From assembly GCA_003550305.1 (NCBI GenBank), contig QKYT01000195.1, forward strand, positions 105,806 to 169,805: a stretch of 64,000 bases of DNA. The letters run 5' to 3'. The translations under genes and the position numbers were made by a program. Shown here piece after piece: positions 36,051 through 48,855 of the stretch; the first letter of the stretch is position 1, and each line of letters opens with the position of its first letter. Origin of the DNA: Glomus cerebriforme (taxonomy: Eukaryota; Glomeromycota; Glomeromycetes; Glomerales; Glomeraceae). Below the pieces are notes generated by a model, which worked only from the letters and a program-made list of their open reading frames with translations, was not told the origin of the DNA and did no database searches.

Positions 36051-36733
36051 TTATTATAATTTATTACATTTTTATTGAATACTTAAGTTATTTATAAGAA
36101 TAACAGATAACGAAATTATAAAATTAAAACTCAACCCATCATTATATCCACAAACTGGTTACTTTCTTGAGAGCAAATAGATCAAGCGAATGATCATGTG
36201 ATTTGATACCAATTACTTGGTATGTATTCAATTCTACCGTGATTTTACATTATTAAAAATATTAGATACTTTTATAGATTGTGCATATAAAAACTGTTCT
36301 GAAAAAAATAATTATTGATTATCGATTCTTGCGTCATAAATATAAACCTAACTTTTTCCCGGAAATTATGACACTAATACATATCAACTTTTCATATATC
36401 TGACATGATGTACAAAAGATTATTATTCATCAGTATATGAATCTCAAATATCTTGCATAAAATTTTTCACGTTATCTATATATGTGACAAGGTACTTCTA
36501 TCGATTTATTCGATTAGGTGGAGCGAGAAGTTGCAAATCAACACTTAGCCGTCATCTTGCTAAAAAAAAACTTTGAAATACTTTTGTTGCAGCAAACGCA
36601 TTTCTTTATTTTTTTTATCATAGTTTCAGAATATAATATTCTCTTTATAGATAATAATGAATGTATGTATCATGTATTTATTTCATAAAAATAATTAAAT
36701 ACATAAAAAATAAAATATAGTAAATATAATGAT
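36051..36733. other. Intergenic, no gene seen
   Basis: AT-rich DNA between the Hsp70 pseudogene and the 3' end of paralog C, with no recognisable coding or structured element. Confidence 0.5.
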
Positions 36734-38808
36734 CTAATTTATCATCTCTTTGTTAATTTCAAAAGTAGCATGGTAATTTCGCCCGTTTATTTCATTTCTT
36801 GCGGTGGCAGTAAGTTCCATTTGACCAAACGATAATGCAAAACTAACTCGTCTATCAGGACCATCATCCGAAAGATCAACTTTGAGAGTTCCTAACAATT
36901 CCATTCCATCACAATATTTTGGATCATCATCTTTTGTATAATAAATATAAAATGTAGCACTAGTTTGAAACTCGTTAACAGGATATAAATATTTATCTAA
37001 AGGAATTTCTTTATCAATATCAACATTATCACCTCTTTTTGCTATACGAAAAAAGCTCTGTACATACCCACCAGATGTTTTTCGTTCTGGCGGATCACCA
37101 TGTTTGAATAACCTCAATACTTTAATCCCATATGTGTAATTGAGTATTCGATTCTTTAATACAAATTTTATATCCTCATCTTTTCTCATACAATAAATTT
37201 GATCATGTAAACTCACACCATATAATGTTGCTCCACGAACAACTGCTGCAATAGGATCTTCAGGAACAACGATAGTCTTCACTTGATCCTTGAATTTTTC
37301 TTCAATTCTCTTTTTTAAATATTTTGATTGACCAAATCCTCCAACCAAGTATATGATTGAACATTCATCACGACAGTTTTCAAGTTGAGTTTCTATCATT
37401 TTAATGATTTTTTCAACAATTGGATCGAACATCAATTTTATTTCTTCAAAATCGATTTCAATCAACCAATTCTTTTCCTCCATCAATTCTTTAGTTTCGT
37501 CATCAACATATTTCTTAAGAACTTTAATGATATCCGAAATATCTAATTCGTATTGAAAATCTGTGTCTTCACCAGTGAATGGAAATTTGGCTTTTTTGCA
37601 GAAGTGGTCAACCATTCGTTGCAGTGACTTGCTTTTCTTATCTCGTAGCTTATCAATTGTTGAATTTCCTACTATTTTTCCCAAATGTCTGAGGAATGCT
37701 TCATCGATGAATGAACTTCCGCAATAGTCACCGGCACGCTCCGTAACTTCATTCAATTGATCGTCATTGAGTTTTCGCGTGGTCAAATCTACTGTGCCAC
37801 CTCCACAATCAACGATCATATAAGTTGCTTAATTATATAAAATAAAGTGTGTTATTTTTAACGTTACAGACTAATTCGAAATATATAATTATAGTTACAA
37901 TACTCACTTCCTGCGTGGACTTCAAAACAGTTCTTCATGCAATAAATCGCAGCAGCTTCGGCTAATTAAAAGGGGGAAAAATATATTACTTTTTTTGAAT
38001 GATTTTTCTTTTTAAGATATAATACATACGTTCTGTAGTAAATTGTAAATAATTAGTATATTCTTCTTCAATTAAATCAGCTTCAAATGCACATTTTCTC
38101 ATAATTGCTAGTTCCATCTTTGAATATTCTGAAGGAACGCTAATTACTATAAGAACTTGTTCATAAAAATTCACACCCGGCACCATTTCAATTATTTTTT
38201 TTTTTATAAACTAGATAAACCAAAATCATATATATTAATAAAATGAAATAATAAAATTTTAATTTAATTAATCCTTGTTACCTCTCCCATTTCTTTAAGA
38301 TAATCAATAATAGCTTTTTTATATTCAACTGGAAGTTTAGGTTTTAAATGGTCTTGTAATTTTCCTAGATGCAATTTAAATAATCCAACAGACCTTGATT
38401 CATTTTCATTTGCTTCATTCGTTGTTCCTTTAGAAAATGCCGGTCTTCCCCACTTTAATACTTTGTCGAAATCATTGTCATATTCGAGAACGGTATTTGT
38501 CTTATAATGACCAGCATATCCCTCCCAATCTTTATTTGTATGTATTTCCTTAGTAAAATCTGTAAGGCAATAAGCAAATCCCTACGTTTATTATTTAAGA
38601 AAAAAAATTATTAGTCTTATAATGTAGCGAATACATATTATCAATTAAGAAATTTTTAATTACCGAATATGTGGTTCCAAAATCTTTTTAAAAAAATAAG
38701 ATACATCGAATTCATATTAAATCTATTTTTTTATATATATATTCATGTTTATTTAATGTTATAATTACCTATTCCAACCACCGCACGAATGTCATTTTTC
38801 CAAGACAT
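36734..38808 (-). CDS. Hsp70-like (HSPA12-type) ATPase, paralog C (562 aa)
   Basis: Six exons: 38808-38769, 38683-38664, 38581-38282, 38210-38030, 37961-37908, 37827-36734, same phases as its paralogs. Exon 5 is 12 nt shorter. FGTTYSG, IVDCGGGTVDLTT and LVGGFGQSKYL are intact. Differences include MIYLVGGFGQSKYLKKRIEE, PEDPIAAVVRGATLYGVSL and a longer PLDKYLYPVNEF loop. The upstream flank shares TTCTATTGTG (39025-39034) with paralogs A and B. The Hsp70 pseudogene converges on it about 700 bp away. Confidence 0.93.
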
Positions 38809-39772
38809 TTCATAAAATTTTCTTTGAATGCGCGTTAAAATAAAATGGGTTCATTTAGTTAAAATAATAAAATATTTATTTTAATTTCTGATGACATGAT
38901 GAGCTATTTGAGAAATTTCTGAATTTTGAATTATGCAATATTTCATTTAAACATCATATATTTTTTCACATTTATGAGAAATTTTTCGATTTAATTTATT
39001 TCTTAATAATAATATTATTATCAATTCTATTGTGCTTTGTAACTGATTATTTAAGTTATTCGTGTGAATTTAAATATCACTATCGGATCTTCAGATTTAG
39101 CTAACCAATTTAATTATCGATTACCGTAAAATGACGAGAATCACAAGAACCATAAATTGTTTTTGTCATCACTTTGACTTTTTTAAAAATACTGAGGCGT
39201 AGTAATAATTTTTTTTTTTTATACCAGTTAAAAATTAATAATTAATAGTTACTCTTGTAATAATGATAAGCAATGTGATTGGTTGAACGGAGCTCAGAAA
39301 TTCACTGATTACATTCTTACAAACACATGTAAGGCATGATAGTGAATACCTGCTGGCAAAAGAGAATGTATAGTAATTTTAATGAGTTTATAATGGCTTT
39401 TTTGTAATCTAAAGTTCTAAACCATTTAGTATAATAAAAAATTTTCTACACTCCTATATTAGAATTTTTCTTTCTTTAATTCCGTCATCTATTTTGCCAT
39501 CTAATAGAGATAATTCATCTGAAGTCTTTGAATCTCCAGAATCGAAAACTGTGAAAAATCTTTTGAATCAGAACAAAATAACTGTTGAATCTAAGAAACA
39601 CTTGACAAAAATTTGTTAACAGGCCGTTAGGAAAAGAAATTCATATTATTACACAATATATCCCGCTTATATATATAAAATGCGTAAAATGCGTATATTG
39701 TAGAAAATGAAACAGTAAACTAATCATGCAAAGATTTTATGCTGGAGTAATTTTATTATAGGATTGGACATG
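38809..39772. other. Upstream flank of paralog C and AT-rich intergenic DNA
   Basis: Contains the shared TTCTATTGTG block at 39025-39034. No gene seen. Confidence 0.45.
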
Positions 39773-39968
39773 TTGTAGCCCAAACTACCATGTCCCAAAT
39801 CAAACTTGGGAAAATCTTGTAGACCATGTCCCAAACTAACCTAGTCTTAGATGGTAGTTTGAGACGAAAATTTACTAGCTTGGTTTGTGATATGGTTAAA
39901 TTTCAGTCCCAGGTTTGATTTGAGATATCCCAAGTCGGATTTGAGACATGGTTACGTTTGGGCTACAA
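39773..39968. mobile_element. MITE-like 196-bp element with long terminal inverted repeats
   Basis: The left end TTGTAGCCCAAAC.TACCATGTC and the reverse complement of the right end (TTGTAGCCCAAACGTAACCATGTC, split by a 2-base indel) form a TIR of about 40 bp, continuing through CAAATC and ACTTGGGA. A second inverted pair (GTCCCAAACTA against TAGTTTGAGAC, one mismatch) sits in the middle. There is no open frame. No clear target-site duplication. Confidence 0.65.
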
Positions 39969-40131
39969 TAAATATATCAACTTGGCTTAAGGATTTCAAG
40001 GAGGAAGATCGCTGGGGTGGGGTCGTGGGGAGATGCCTAGCAAAGCCAGTCAGAAGACTCAGTGTGGTTCAGTCATGTGAATCTGATACCGCAGCTTCTC
40101 TTGGACACGAACGAAATGAGTGTACAGGGAT

Positions 40132-40857
40132 TAGAGGCCTGCAACGGGCCGGATTTAGGTGCAAAACCGGTCCGGTCCCGGGTCCGGGCTGGCAAAAATT
40201 AATTTTAAATCCACCCGGGTCGGGTCCGGGCCAGAATTTTAATTTCAATAAATTTTCCGGGCCGGATCCGGGTTCAAAAGGATTCTCATAGTTTTTTAAT
40301 TCTGGCAGAAATTTCAACTAATTCTAGCCAAAATTAGACTAGACAGAAATTATACTTTGACCAATTAAATGAATAAATATTTTATTTAAATATTTAAATT
40401 AAATTTNATAGAAATTTTGAGTTAATTGATTTTTTCATAATTAATAAAGATTTATGTTATTCATTAAAAGAAAATAATAAAATTTTGAGCNNGGATTATC
40501 AAATGNTNCGCCTNGCNTTATGAATNNTAATGCGCAGAAATTTGATTTCCTGACTTTGATATGATCATGCATATACAGTATAATAAAATTAATTAACTAC
40601 AAAAAATTTATATATAAACTTTGACTCATAATATCATAAAAACAGAATTTTTTATTAAATTTAAATTCTGGGCAGAGCGTTAAAAATACTGGGCCGGGTC
40701 CAGTCCGGGCCGGGTTTATAATATTAATGCGGGCCGGGCCGGGCCGGCATTTTTTTGTATTATTTTAAATCCGGGCCGGTCCGGGCTGAAAAACACACAT
40801 ATATATAAATTCCGGGCCAGACACGGGCTTCAAAATTTGGCCAAACGCAGGCCTCTA
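40132..40857. mobile_element. Non-autonomous hAT-type DNA transposon, 726 bp
   Basis: The ends are perfect inverted repeats TAGAGGCCTGC/GCAGGCCTCTA. The element is flanked by a perfect 8-bp target-site duplication ACAGGGAT (40124-40131 and 40858-40865), the hallmark of the hAT superfamily. Subterminal regions carry many GGGCCGG/CCGGGTC repeats, unlike the AT-rich core (about 40320-40680). No transposase is encoded. Around 40407-40526 the sequence contains several unresolved N bases. Confidence 0.88.
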
Positions 40858-40865
40858 ACAGGGAT

Positions 40866-41910
40866 ATTAATTGAGAGAATTATTACTAGATGAAGGAATC
40901 TCGGCATCCGCATATTCCACAGTAATCTATTTAGAAATGGAAGTGATTTCTTTTTTTCAAATCACGTGGGTGCGTGGTTATGCAAAACAGCTATGCGCAG
41001 TTATCACGTAACCCACAAAGAAATCGGCCAGGTATTACGCAACTTTGAATTATTAATAGAAATTTCCACCTTTTACCGATCATTTGTGACCCTTATATAA
41101 ACGCGTAATGTGAAATAGGATCTGCACCAACAAATATCGAGCTGCGTTACGAACGAGAAGTTGAACAATATATGCAGTATACTGTACAATAATCAATATA
41201 TACTCCGGTAATACCGAAATTTGAGTTGAGATGGGTAGATAGTGTTAGCTTCGATAGTGTATAGACATTTATGTAGCTTATAGAAATGAACAAGTTACTT
41301 TGGCAACAAATATAATTTTATTAATAAAAAAAATTCAATTTTGTTTTTTTCCGATCCTCATGCGAAGCGCGAGAATCAGTAAGAAGTCAGAGAACACATA
41401 GATTTATGATTAAAAAAAGGATATGGCGGGATTTTTTATTGTTAATTCACGTGAAGCGCTTCTTGGCTAAACATGAAATCATATGACAAATTATATAGTT
41501 TGTTACTCTAGAATTTTTCCTGTATATACCCAAAAATAGCTACTATGTAGTTGCAGACTGAAGGAGCAATAATGTCTATAGCGATGGGGTGATAGCACTT
41601 TACTAAGCAACTAGGACGTCAGGACGTGAATAGATCGGGATCTGATATAACATTAATTAGCAATTTTTCAAAACACTTGTTTATAATTCTCAATTTGCAA
41701 CTACAAAATGAACTTAGTTATTATTTGGTTACATAGTAACGTTAAATATTATTTAATATACAAGTAACATCGCATTAATTAATTTTTTAAATAACTTTAA
41801 ATTCACAAATATATTATATTCAGAAGTAAAATATGAGAGTAGTCAGAAAAGTTGTTGGGCATAACATATATATTATATGTTACTACGTAAATCTACTATT
41901 TGTCTTCACT
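40866..41910. other. Intergenic, no gene seen
   Basis: Mixed-composition DNA between the hAT element and the secreted-protein gene, with no coding pattern recognised. Confidence 0.5.
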
Positions 41911-42365
41911 TTAGTTGCAATCCTTAATGCTGTCCTCACAAAAATAATTGGCGAGAGATACAGTACCTAGTGATTTAACAAAAAATTAAGAGGTATTAGG
42001 CAATAAAATTTAATTCAGGAAGCATATTGCAAAATTAGAAGATACTTACTCGGATCTGAGCATTCATAACACCTAAATGAAAATAATTAATCAGTTATGC
42101 TTTATAAGATTGTGTAAACACTTCTGGAATTGCAAATTACTCACAGTTTAAAAAGGAGTTGTTGATCTTCACAGCAATCGAGTAAAATAGGTTTTGTCAA
42201 AGGATCAGGATTTATGTAGTAAGGAGCACAACTAGCGATGTTAACTTCATTACAATTGTTAATGTTCTCCATTATAATTTGGCAGTCATTACAAGATGCA
42301 TTGGTCTTGCTTGCAATAATTAAGAAAAAGAGCAGGGTGCTTGCTAATACAGTGAAAAGTTTCAT
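41911..42365 (-). CDS. Small cysteine-rich secreted protein (99 aa), three exons
   Basis: Exons 42365-42145, 42072-42050 and 41966-41911 join in frame with GTGAGT/GTAAGT donors and TTTCATTTAG/AATCACTAG acceptors, giving 300 coding bases. The N-terminus MKLFTVLASTLLFFLIIASK is a clear signal peptide with likely cleavage after TNA (about residue 23). The mature part holds ten cysteines (CNDC, NNC, ASC, DCC, LCYEC, YFC, KDC), enough for five disulfides, and ends KDCN. There is no transmembrane segment after the signal and no family I recognise. It fits the class of small secreted, effector-candidate proteins of symbiotic fungi, but no role is shown. A TATA-like box lies 95 bp upstream. Confidence 0.85.
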
Positions 42366-42459
42366 ATTAATAGTTCCTAAGACTTCGTATCTGTTCAGTA
42401 TTCTGATAAAGGTCTTGATATATTGGAGAATAGATAATTCAGGTTAATATTATTTGTCG

Positions 42460-42469
42460 CTTTATATAT
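42460..42469 (-). promoter_or_regulatory. TATA-like box of the secreted-protein gene
   Basis: On the minus strand ATATATAAAG lies 95 bp before the ATG at 42365, a plausible core promoter distance allowing a 5' UTR of about 60 nt. Confidence 0.5.
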
Positions 42470-43139
42470 GTGCAAGAATAAGATTTAATGAGTTTGAAAT
42501 GGGTTCGGGATAACTATTTTTCACAAATATTTGGGTCCTGCAGCGATAGATCCGAATTGACCCGGACCTGGCTTGAATTTACCAGAAAGCTATTCCTTTT
42601 CCGTCCTAGTTTTTTTAGAACGTCGCACATATAAGAAACATCCATGGAATCTTGTTTTGCATTATTTCTAATTCAATAATAGAAAGTTTTAATAAAGTTA
42701 TTTCTTTTAGCACAAAGTTTTTAAAGTAAAAAACATTTAAGTTTCACAACTAATTTATTAAATCATTATATCTATTAAATGAAAAAATATTTATATTACT
42801 ATTATATAAAAGAATTTTTCGAATTAAAATAAATGTTAAATTGATTTCTGAACTCATTATTGTTATTATAACCTACGAATAGATTTTACGGATAACTATC
42901 TATATTTTAAAATAATTTTAAATAACTAGATTATGATTCGCTGTATGGTTTAAAGGTTTATAAACAATTAATTATAAATTATAACATAGTATGTATGTTA
43001 TGGCATGAAGTTTTAGCATTCCGGATTCACAAGTTTGAGCTAGAGTTTAAAATATCAACTGAAGCAAGAAAGCAAAAGATATTAAAGATAGTTATAGATC
43101 GTCTTTATATTTAATGATTATCGATTATTTTTCCTTCGA
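42470..43139. other. Intergenic, no gene seen
   Basis: AT-rich DNA upstream of the secreted-protein gene, with no further recognisable element. Confidence 0.5.
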
Positions 43140-43740
43140 CTTGGCGTAGTATCAATATCATGTAAACCACTTCCGGATGAATAGGTCTATTCGGTTTCCA
43201 TTTCATCAAAATATAAATGTAATCAGCATTTTGTGAATTGGCAAATTGGTTCCTAATTTATTATCTCCATAAACCCATCAAAAATCCTAGAGAATTTTGT
43301 AAAATGATCACATCATTTTGCTTTCTATGAAGGCACTAATATTCAATAGAATTTAATATCTCCTTTAGAAGGATCCTGATCCAAACATCTTTTTAGTGAC
43401 CATCACAAATATCTAAGGAACGAATGAACGAAATATAGTAACTCATTCCCATAAAATGATACCAAGACCATAAATATCCCTGATTGGGAATATGAGTGCC
43501 CACAAAGTATTTCTGGCGCAACATTTGGAATGATCACATACAATTCGTCTTTTGGTTCTACTGCATCAATAGTCGACACAATCTAAAATCAGAAATAAAC
43601 GCCTTTTCTTCATAGAAGTTTCCGTTGTGAAGATCACCATGAACCCATCCTTTTGCATGAATTATTTTGAATCCTGCACATACGGTTTGGGCTATACCCA
43701 TCTTGTTCAGCAATGAAAGAGACTCTTTATGCGAGTGAGT
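43140..43740 (-). pseudogene. Protein kinase pseudogene (catalytic lobe relic)
   Basis: On the minus strand pieces read SLLNKMGIAQTVCAGFKIIH, GWVHGDLHNGNFYEEKAFIS and DFRLCR (DFG mutated or shifted). Then, in other frames, PNVAPEILCGHSYS and DIYGLGIILWEMSYYI. Catalytic loop (HGDLHNGN), APE and DxYxxG motifs are in kinase order. Frameshifts and stops show it is non-functional. It is divergent from the 20.4-kb kinase relic (HGDLHNGN against HRDLHS). Confidence 0.7.
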
Positions 43741-45648
43741 GAATGATTAATATGAATTTTACTTATAAAAAAAAAAAGATTATGAGTCGTACGCCTACAG
43801 CACAAAATAATGAGAATTTTTTTGTTTTTACAAAAAATTCTTATATTGTGGTGTTTTCGGATTTAGAAATTTTTTGTTTGAAGAACTGTTTTCTTTTCGT
43901 GGCTTTATTATTTTGATTCTATTATTAATTAGTAAATTAATTATTGATTATATCAAATAGGAATTAAAGGTTACAATTGTCCGGATCAATTTTTAGAATA
44001 TTTACTTCCCAAATACAGTACATAAAGTTTCAAAAATCCAATAAAATTAAGTTGAAGTTTCTGTTATCGATCCACCAATCGATACTTTATTTAATTGCCA
44101 AAAATCATGTAAATTATAAAAAACATCAAGATCATTTCATAATTTTTATTTTTTTTTAATTTTAAGCAGTTTAATTATTACAGGCATTGTTTAAATAGAA
44201 ATCAAATTTTACTGGCCAAGGATTGAGAAAAAAAATATTTTACCGGATTTTTCCCAAATCTACGTAATAAATACTATCTATTTGTTAAAATATCCCGGAA
44301 AAAAAGTCTGGAACAAAAAATTTTTAGATTTTGCGCTGTGGCTGTCCTTCCTGACCACGACCTCCACTGCGAGTATTATACGTCCGTCACGATATTCGCC
44401 GCATCTTCGACCTGTCAAAGTTGTGATGATACAAACAATGAAATAATTAGAAGAACAACGTATCTTTAACTTAGTAGTATTAATTAAATTGTAATAATAT
44501 TTTCTTCACAGGACTGGAAAAAGTTTCTGAGTTACATTTCTTAATTAATTCTTTAAAGCTAATTATGAATTTATTATACATATTTGTCTCAAAATACATA
44601 ATTAATATTTAGCACGTTTTGCTGTTAAAGGCTACAAACAATTGTAAAGTGAATATCAATTATATAATGTATCAGTTTGATTGTTCCTACTTTTTTTTTT
44701 TTTTATCCATTTTTAAAATGAAGTACTATTTGAAATAACAAAATTCTTTTCGTTTTTTACAATTACTTTCAGTAGGAAAATCAAATATTTTTTTTTTAAG
44801 ATTAAATATTCTAAACATTTTCGATCTTATTTTTTTTTTTACAAAATCGTCACAAAATCATGACTCAGAGTCAACCCAGAATAAGCATTCACCTCAATAT
44901 CGACTCAATCTTTTGTATATGCAGACACGAATTTCTTTTTACTTAAATTTCTTAATATTAAAAGATCTTGATGGTAAAGATCCAAATCTACTGGATATGA
45001 AAATTTTATCCAATAAAATTACAGCCACATGAGCATTAATAATTTAGATAAAGTTATTATAAGTCACATGACATTTACGTGACAGTTGTGTGCAGTATAT
45101 ATTTCATTATATCCAGTGACGACTGTAGATTTTTTTTCAGAGTTTTTTTATAATACAGGTATAGAAATATTAAATGGGCGCAAAAGATCATAAATTATAA
45201 ATACAATCATAAAAAGAAAATTTTGAAAGATTGAAAGAATCAATTTTATATTATCCGCAAGCGCAGCTCTTTAGGTTTATTCTGTTTAATCATAAGAAAG
45301 ATGTTTACCTTATAATATCTCTATATTATAAATGTGAAATTTATAAATTAAAATTTAACTACATACACAAATACTTCATATTTAATAAACAAAGATAATA
45401 AATAAAGTTCAAATCAAAAGACAATTTCATTCATTATAAAATTTTAACTTCTTTTTAAAAATATTAACTGACTTTAACCCGAAGAATTATAAAGTTACTC
45501 TGATCAAAACTTTCTACCCGGGATGGATGGATATTTTAAGAAAAAAATTGATATCTGATATATCTGATGATTATTTATTTCATTATACAATATAACTAAC
45601 TATAAAATATAAAATTTCAATTTATCAATAACGATAAATTACATTAAC
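43741..45648. other. AT-rich intergenic DNA, no gene seen
   Basis: Homopolymer A/T runs. A short patch of higher GC at about 44330-44420 has no recognisable coding sense. Confidence 0.5.
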
Positions 45649-47831
45649 CTAAAACTTTTCATTCTCTTCTGAATCTTCCTTAATTTTAAAAATAGCATGA
45701 TAATTTTGTCCATTTGTTTCATTTCTTGCAGTAGCTATAAGTTCCATTTGACCAAACGATAATGCAAAACTAACTCGTCTATTAGAACCACGATCTGAAA
45801 GATCAATCTTAAGAGTTCCTAATAATTCCATTCCATCACAATATTCAGGATCATATTCTTTTGTAAAATAAATGTAAAATGTAGCACTAGTTTGAAATTC
45901 ATTAATAGGACATAAATTATGTACAGGAATTTCTTTGTCAATATCAATAACAGATCCTCTTTTTGCTATACAATGAAATTTTTCTATATAACCATCAGGT
46001 GTTCTCAGATTTGGTGGATCATCTTTTTTAAAGTCCATTAATACTTTAATTCCATATGAAAAGTTGAGTCTTCGATTCTTTAATACAAAAGGTACTTTTT
46101 CTTCAAATTTATCATATAAACTTAATCCATATAATGTAGCACCACGAACGACTGCTGCAACAGGATCTTTAGGAACAACGATGGTTTTTATTCGATCCTT
46201 AAATTCTTCTTCAATTCGATTTTTCAAATATTCTGATTGACCAAATCCTCCAACTAAAAACATAATTGAACATTCATCACGACAATTATTAAGTTGAATT
46301 TCTATCATTTTAATGATTCTTTCAATAATTGGATCAAACATTGATTTTATATTTTCAAAATCAATCTTAATTAACCAATCATTTTTCTCCATCATTTCTT
46401 TAATTTCTCCTTTAACACATTTCCTAAGAACTTTAATTGTATCCAAAACATCTAATTCATAACAAAAATCTTTATCTTTACCAGTGAATGGGAATTTAGC
46501 TTTTCGACAAAAATGTTGAACCATATATTGTAATGATTTGCTTTTTTTATCCCTTAACATATCAATCGTTGAATTTCCTACGATTTTTCCCAAATATTCA
46601 AGAAATGCTTCATCGATAAATGAACTTCCACAATAATCACCGGCTCGTTCAGTAACTTCACCTAGTTGATTTTCACCTTCGAGTTTACGTGTTGTCAAAT
46701 CTACTGTGCCACCTCCGCAGTCAACGATCATAAAAGTTGCTGTATAATAAACATATAATTTTTAAAATTGTTTTTTAACATTTAATAACTAATTCAAATA
46801 ATAATAATAATTTAATAATTACTTCCTGTAGAATTCAAGGAGTATTCTTCTAGACATTTTTTCATACAATAAATTGCTGCAGCTTCGGCTAAAAAGAAAA
46901 AAAAAAAAAAAAGGAAGAAAAGAAAAAGGGGATGAATTTAATTTAAAACAATATCGTTAAAAAATTATTTAATTATTTTTTTATACTTACGTTCAGTAGT
47001 GAATTGTAAATATTCAGTATTCTCTTCACCGATCAATCCAGCCTTAAATGCACATTCTCTCATTATCGCCATTTCTTTTTTTGAATACTCTGCAGGAACG
47101 CTAATTACTAAAAGGACATTTTTATAAAAATTCACATCTGGCCAATGTTTATGGATTTTAATTTTTATTGACTAAAGTTTTTTTTTTTTAAAAAAAAAAA
47201 AAGTATTTATAAACATAAATTAAATATTTATTTAAAATATACTTAAATATAGTATATATATATTTATTTATTTACCTTGCTTATTTCTCTAAGATAATCA
47301 GTAATAGCTTTTTTATATTCAACCGGAATTTTAGGTTTTAAATCATCTTGTAATTTTCCTAAATGTAATTTAAATAATCCGACAGACCTTGGTTCATCTT
47401 GAGCTTTAGTTTTTCTTTCAGCTCTTTTAGCAAATGCAGGTTTCCCCCATCCTTCTACTTTGTCGAATTTTTCATCATATTGAAGAACCGTGTTCGTTTT
47501 ATAATGACCAGTAATTTCTTCCCATTCAGTGTTTGTACAAATTTCTTGATTAGCAGACGCCGTATGACAATAAGCAAATCCCTATCAAAGAAAAAAAAAA
47601 TCGAAGATTAATAATAATAATAATAATATGACATTAAAATTATGAATAATTTAAAAGAATTTTAAAGTACTGAATATGTGGTCCCAAAATCTTTTTATAA
47701 AAAAAAAAAAAGGAATCAAAATTCGCGTTAAAATTTTTATTTTAATATAAAATAAATATTTTATACATGAATAATAAATATAATTTTATACCTAAACCGA
47801 CTACTACGCGAACATCATTCTTCCATGACAT
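45649..47831 (-). CDS. Hsp70-like (HSPA12-type) ATPase, paralog D (567 aa)
   Basis: Six exons: 47831-47792, 47690-47671, 47581-47276, 47171-46991, 46888-46823, 46739-45649, same phases as the other paralogs. Exon 2 ends in TCA before its donor rather than TCG. FGTTYSG, IVDCGGGTVDLTT and LVGGFGQSEYLKNRIEEEF are intact. The C-terminus is slightly longer and acidic (KIKEDSEENEKF). It is head-to-head with coiled-coil gene CC2: their ATGs are about 1.0 kb apart, leaving room for a shared divergent promoter region. Confidence 0.93.
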
Positions 47832-48855
47832 ATTTATTAAAATTTTTTAATCAAATTTTTAAATAAAATTATTTAATCGTTTATAAACGATTTTCTGAAT
47901 AAATCTACTCCATAAATAATTCACAATTACAACCTATTTTTGATTTTAGACACGGGAACTCGGAGTTTACGAATTTAAAAAAGCGTGAGAGTTTTAAAAA
48001 TAAAGTATCTATTTCTCATTAGGTAATTTAGGTAACAAAAATTTTCGAGATCAACGAGTCTACCAAATAGATTTTCATATGATATTTCAACGAAAAAAAA
48101 ATTATTATATAGAATTTTTAAAAAAAATCACATGATATGCATAATATATTAATCTTAATAATTTTTATTTATTTAAATATAATATATAATATATATATAA
48201 ATAAAAACTAATATATTCGGTATTACCAGTATTCTCAAATATGGAATTTATAAAATGAAAACGGAAATCCGGAGTTTATGTTTTTATTATTAGTAATTTT
48301 GATCACCAATTAAAGAAATGATCTTTCATTCAGGGTTCTAATTATCCATCCGTTAGGAACCGAGTGTAACTTTACAATTTCATTTTATATTTCCCTTAAA
48401 AAAAAGTTTGTATCGCTAACCATTTGTTTGACATAAGAAGTACATACGCAATGATCCGAAATTGTCTGTCAATGGCTCTTTTGACCAAAAAAAAAGTCAT
48501 TAAAAGATAAAAAAAAAAAAGTTTCTCAGAGAATTCTTTAGAAACTTGAAAATCGTAAATGAAATTAGGAATATTAAAAACGTGATATTAATCTTACATA
48601 ATCTTTATATTATAACTTCAATGAAAGCTTTCCGAGCGTTAGTTCATTTTTAATTGTTTAAAAAAAAAAAAAATTTTTTTCCTTTTTTTTTTTAAAAAAA
48701 AAAAATTATATATACAGTATATATATTCTTTTTAAATACTTATAACGCTTATAAAAATCCTTAAAGTTAGTTTCTTTTTTTTAAAAAAAAAAGATTAAAT
48801 ACACCTTTTTTAAACAATTACGAGCGAGCGATATTATTTTAATATTCATAAAATT
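47832..48855. promoter_or_regulatory. Divergent intergenic region between Hsp70-like D and coiled-coil CC2
   Basis: 1,024 bp between two start codons on opposite strands. Just before CC2 lie mirrored A-run/T-run tracts (48661-48708 and 48775-48792). A regulatory role is inferred only from the arrangement; no heat-shock element with correct spacing was found. Confidence 0.35.

Noticed and set aside
39887..40317. Gly/Pro-rich frames on both strands near 40.1 kb
   Set aside because: Both are produced by the GGGCCGG subterminal repeats of the hAT element.
48520..48560. Possible heat-shock element (GAATTCTTTAGAA) between Hsp70-like D and CC2
   Set aside because: Spacing of the GAA/TTC units does not fit the required 2-bp intervals; common by chance in AT-rich DNA.
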